Source: Candidatus Acetothermia bacterium
GTDB taxonomy: Bacteria; Bipolaricaulota; Bipolaricaulia; UBA7950; UBA9294
Assembly: GCA_003650505.1 (NCBI GenBank)
Contig: QMQL01000074.1
Location: 1 to 5,142 of the forward strand
Direction: 5' to 3'
DNA length: 5,142 nt
A program made the translations under genes and the position numbers. A model generated the notes under the pieces. The model was not told the DNA's origin and ran no database searches. It saw nothing but the letters and a program-made list of their open reading frames with translations. Positions 4,807-5,142 of this stretch are shown one piece after another. Position 1 is the stretch's first letter, and every line of letters starts with the position of its first letter.

Positions 4807-5142
4807 ATGCGATACGTGATGATTCCGATCCTCATCGTATTCGCAGCCGGGACGTGCATCGGTTCGAGATGCGCGGTCCCTCAAACCATCTACATTGCAG
4901 GTGCCGGTGCCGCCCTCGCCCTGGGGATCGCCCTCCGGGGGAGCTGCTCCGGCCGGCCGTTCCTCTTCCTCGCGATCCTCCTCCTCGGCGCCCTGCGGGG
5001 GAGCGTCATCGCCCCGTTTCCGGACTGGCTCCTCAACCGGGCGCCGTACATCCGCGAGATCGAGGGGACGGTCGTCTCCTATCCGAGCATCGGGGAGGAC
5101 CGTCTGACCTTCACGCTCGAACCGGACCGACTCCCGGCGAGG
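4807..5142 (+). CDS. comEC: ComEC/Rec2-type DNA uptake channel, N-terminal part (C-terminus off right edge)
   Basis: From ATG 4807 the frame gives 112 codons without a stop up to the window edge. It has three hydrophobic segments, at about 4-20 (VMIPILIVFAAGTCIG), 25-43 and 51-68 (PFLFLAILLLGALRGSVIAP). The LGALRGS turn is typical of the DUF4131 region at the start of ComEC. A soluble strand segment follows (YIREIEGTVVSYPSIGEDRLTFTLE, 81-105), where ComEC proteins have their OB-like domain. ComEC forms the inner-membrane channel for single-stranded DNA in natural transformation; full proteins are usually 400-800 aa, so most of the gene is missing here. An in-frame ATG at 4819 is an alternative start. 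No good Shine-Dalgarno is seen. The gene is transcribed away from ssrA. Competence is not proven by this gene alone, because comEC is widespread. Confidence 0.8.
   Translation, partial: MRYVMIPILIVFAAGTCIGSRCAVPQTIYIAGAGAALALGIALRGSCSGRPFLFLAILLLGALRGSVIAPFPDWLLNRAPYIREIEGTVVSYPSIGEDRLTFTLEPDRLPAR

Overview
The window is bacterial: it holds a complete tmRNA gene (ssrA), the start of a comEC-type DNA-uptake gene, and sigma70-like promoter boxes. GC content is high, with strong use of ATC/CTC/GAG-type codons and very frequent GATC tetramers. The gene mix (standalone class II glutamine amidotransferase, DUF3795, AhpD-like protein, toxin-antitoxin pairs) suggests an uncultivated, probably thermophile-related bacterial lineage. 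A member of Bipolaricaulota/Acetothermia is my impression only, and the window does not prove any phylum.

Layout. 1-344 (-): start of a cysteine-rich DUF3795 protein that runs off the left edge. 562-1616 (-): a two-gene nucleotidyltransferase/HEPN (MNT/HEPN) module, made of a winged-helix + MNT fusion followed with a 4-nt overlap by a HEPN protein. The HEPN gene appears frameshifted near its 3' end at a G4 run; its normal C-terminal helix is readable in the next frame. The module has its own promoter with a palindromic operator, and it is bracketed by two 27-nt direct repeats (524-550 and 1665-1691, 23/27 identical). 1800-2402 (+): AhpD/carboxymuconolactone decarboxylase-family peroxidase-like protein. 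2519-3123 (+): DUF433/DUF5615 (PIN-like) toxin-antitoxin pair with an extended -10 promoter. 3198-3605 (+): small two-segment membrane protein. 3616-4281 (-): complete class II glutamine amidotransferase-fold protein, convergent with the membrane gene. 4369-4726 (-): tmRNA with encoded CCA. 4807-5142 (+): N-terminus of a ComEC/Rec2 protein, divergent from ssrA and running off the right edge.

How the parts fit. This looks like a chromosomal housekeeping neighbourhood (ssrA, comEC, amidotransferase, peroxidase) into which two stress or toxin-antitoxin cassettes have settled. The most notable points are: (1) the MNT/HEPN cassette, with its direct-repeat bracket, compact promoter/operator/start-codon arrangement, missing catalytic His and frameshift; (2) a tmRNA whose proteolysis tag reads ANTADYAFAAPSLN, i.e. 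four residues beyond the usual -AA end; and (3) several genes whose best promoter places transcription start at or within a few bases of the start codon, suggesting leaderless mRNAs. I see no CRISPR array, no rRNA or tRNA other than tmRNA, no intact insertion sequence, and no gene-free stretch longer than 300 bases.
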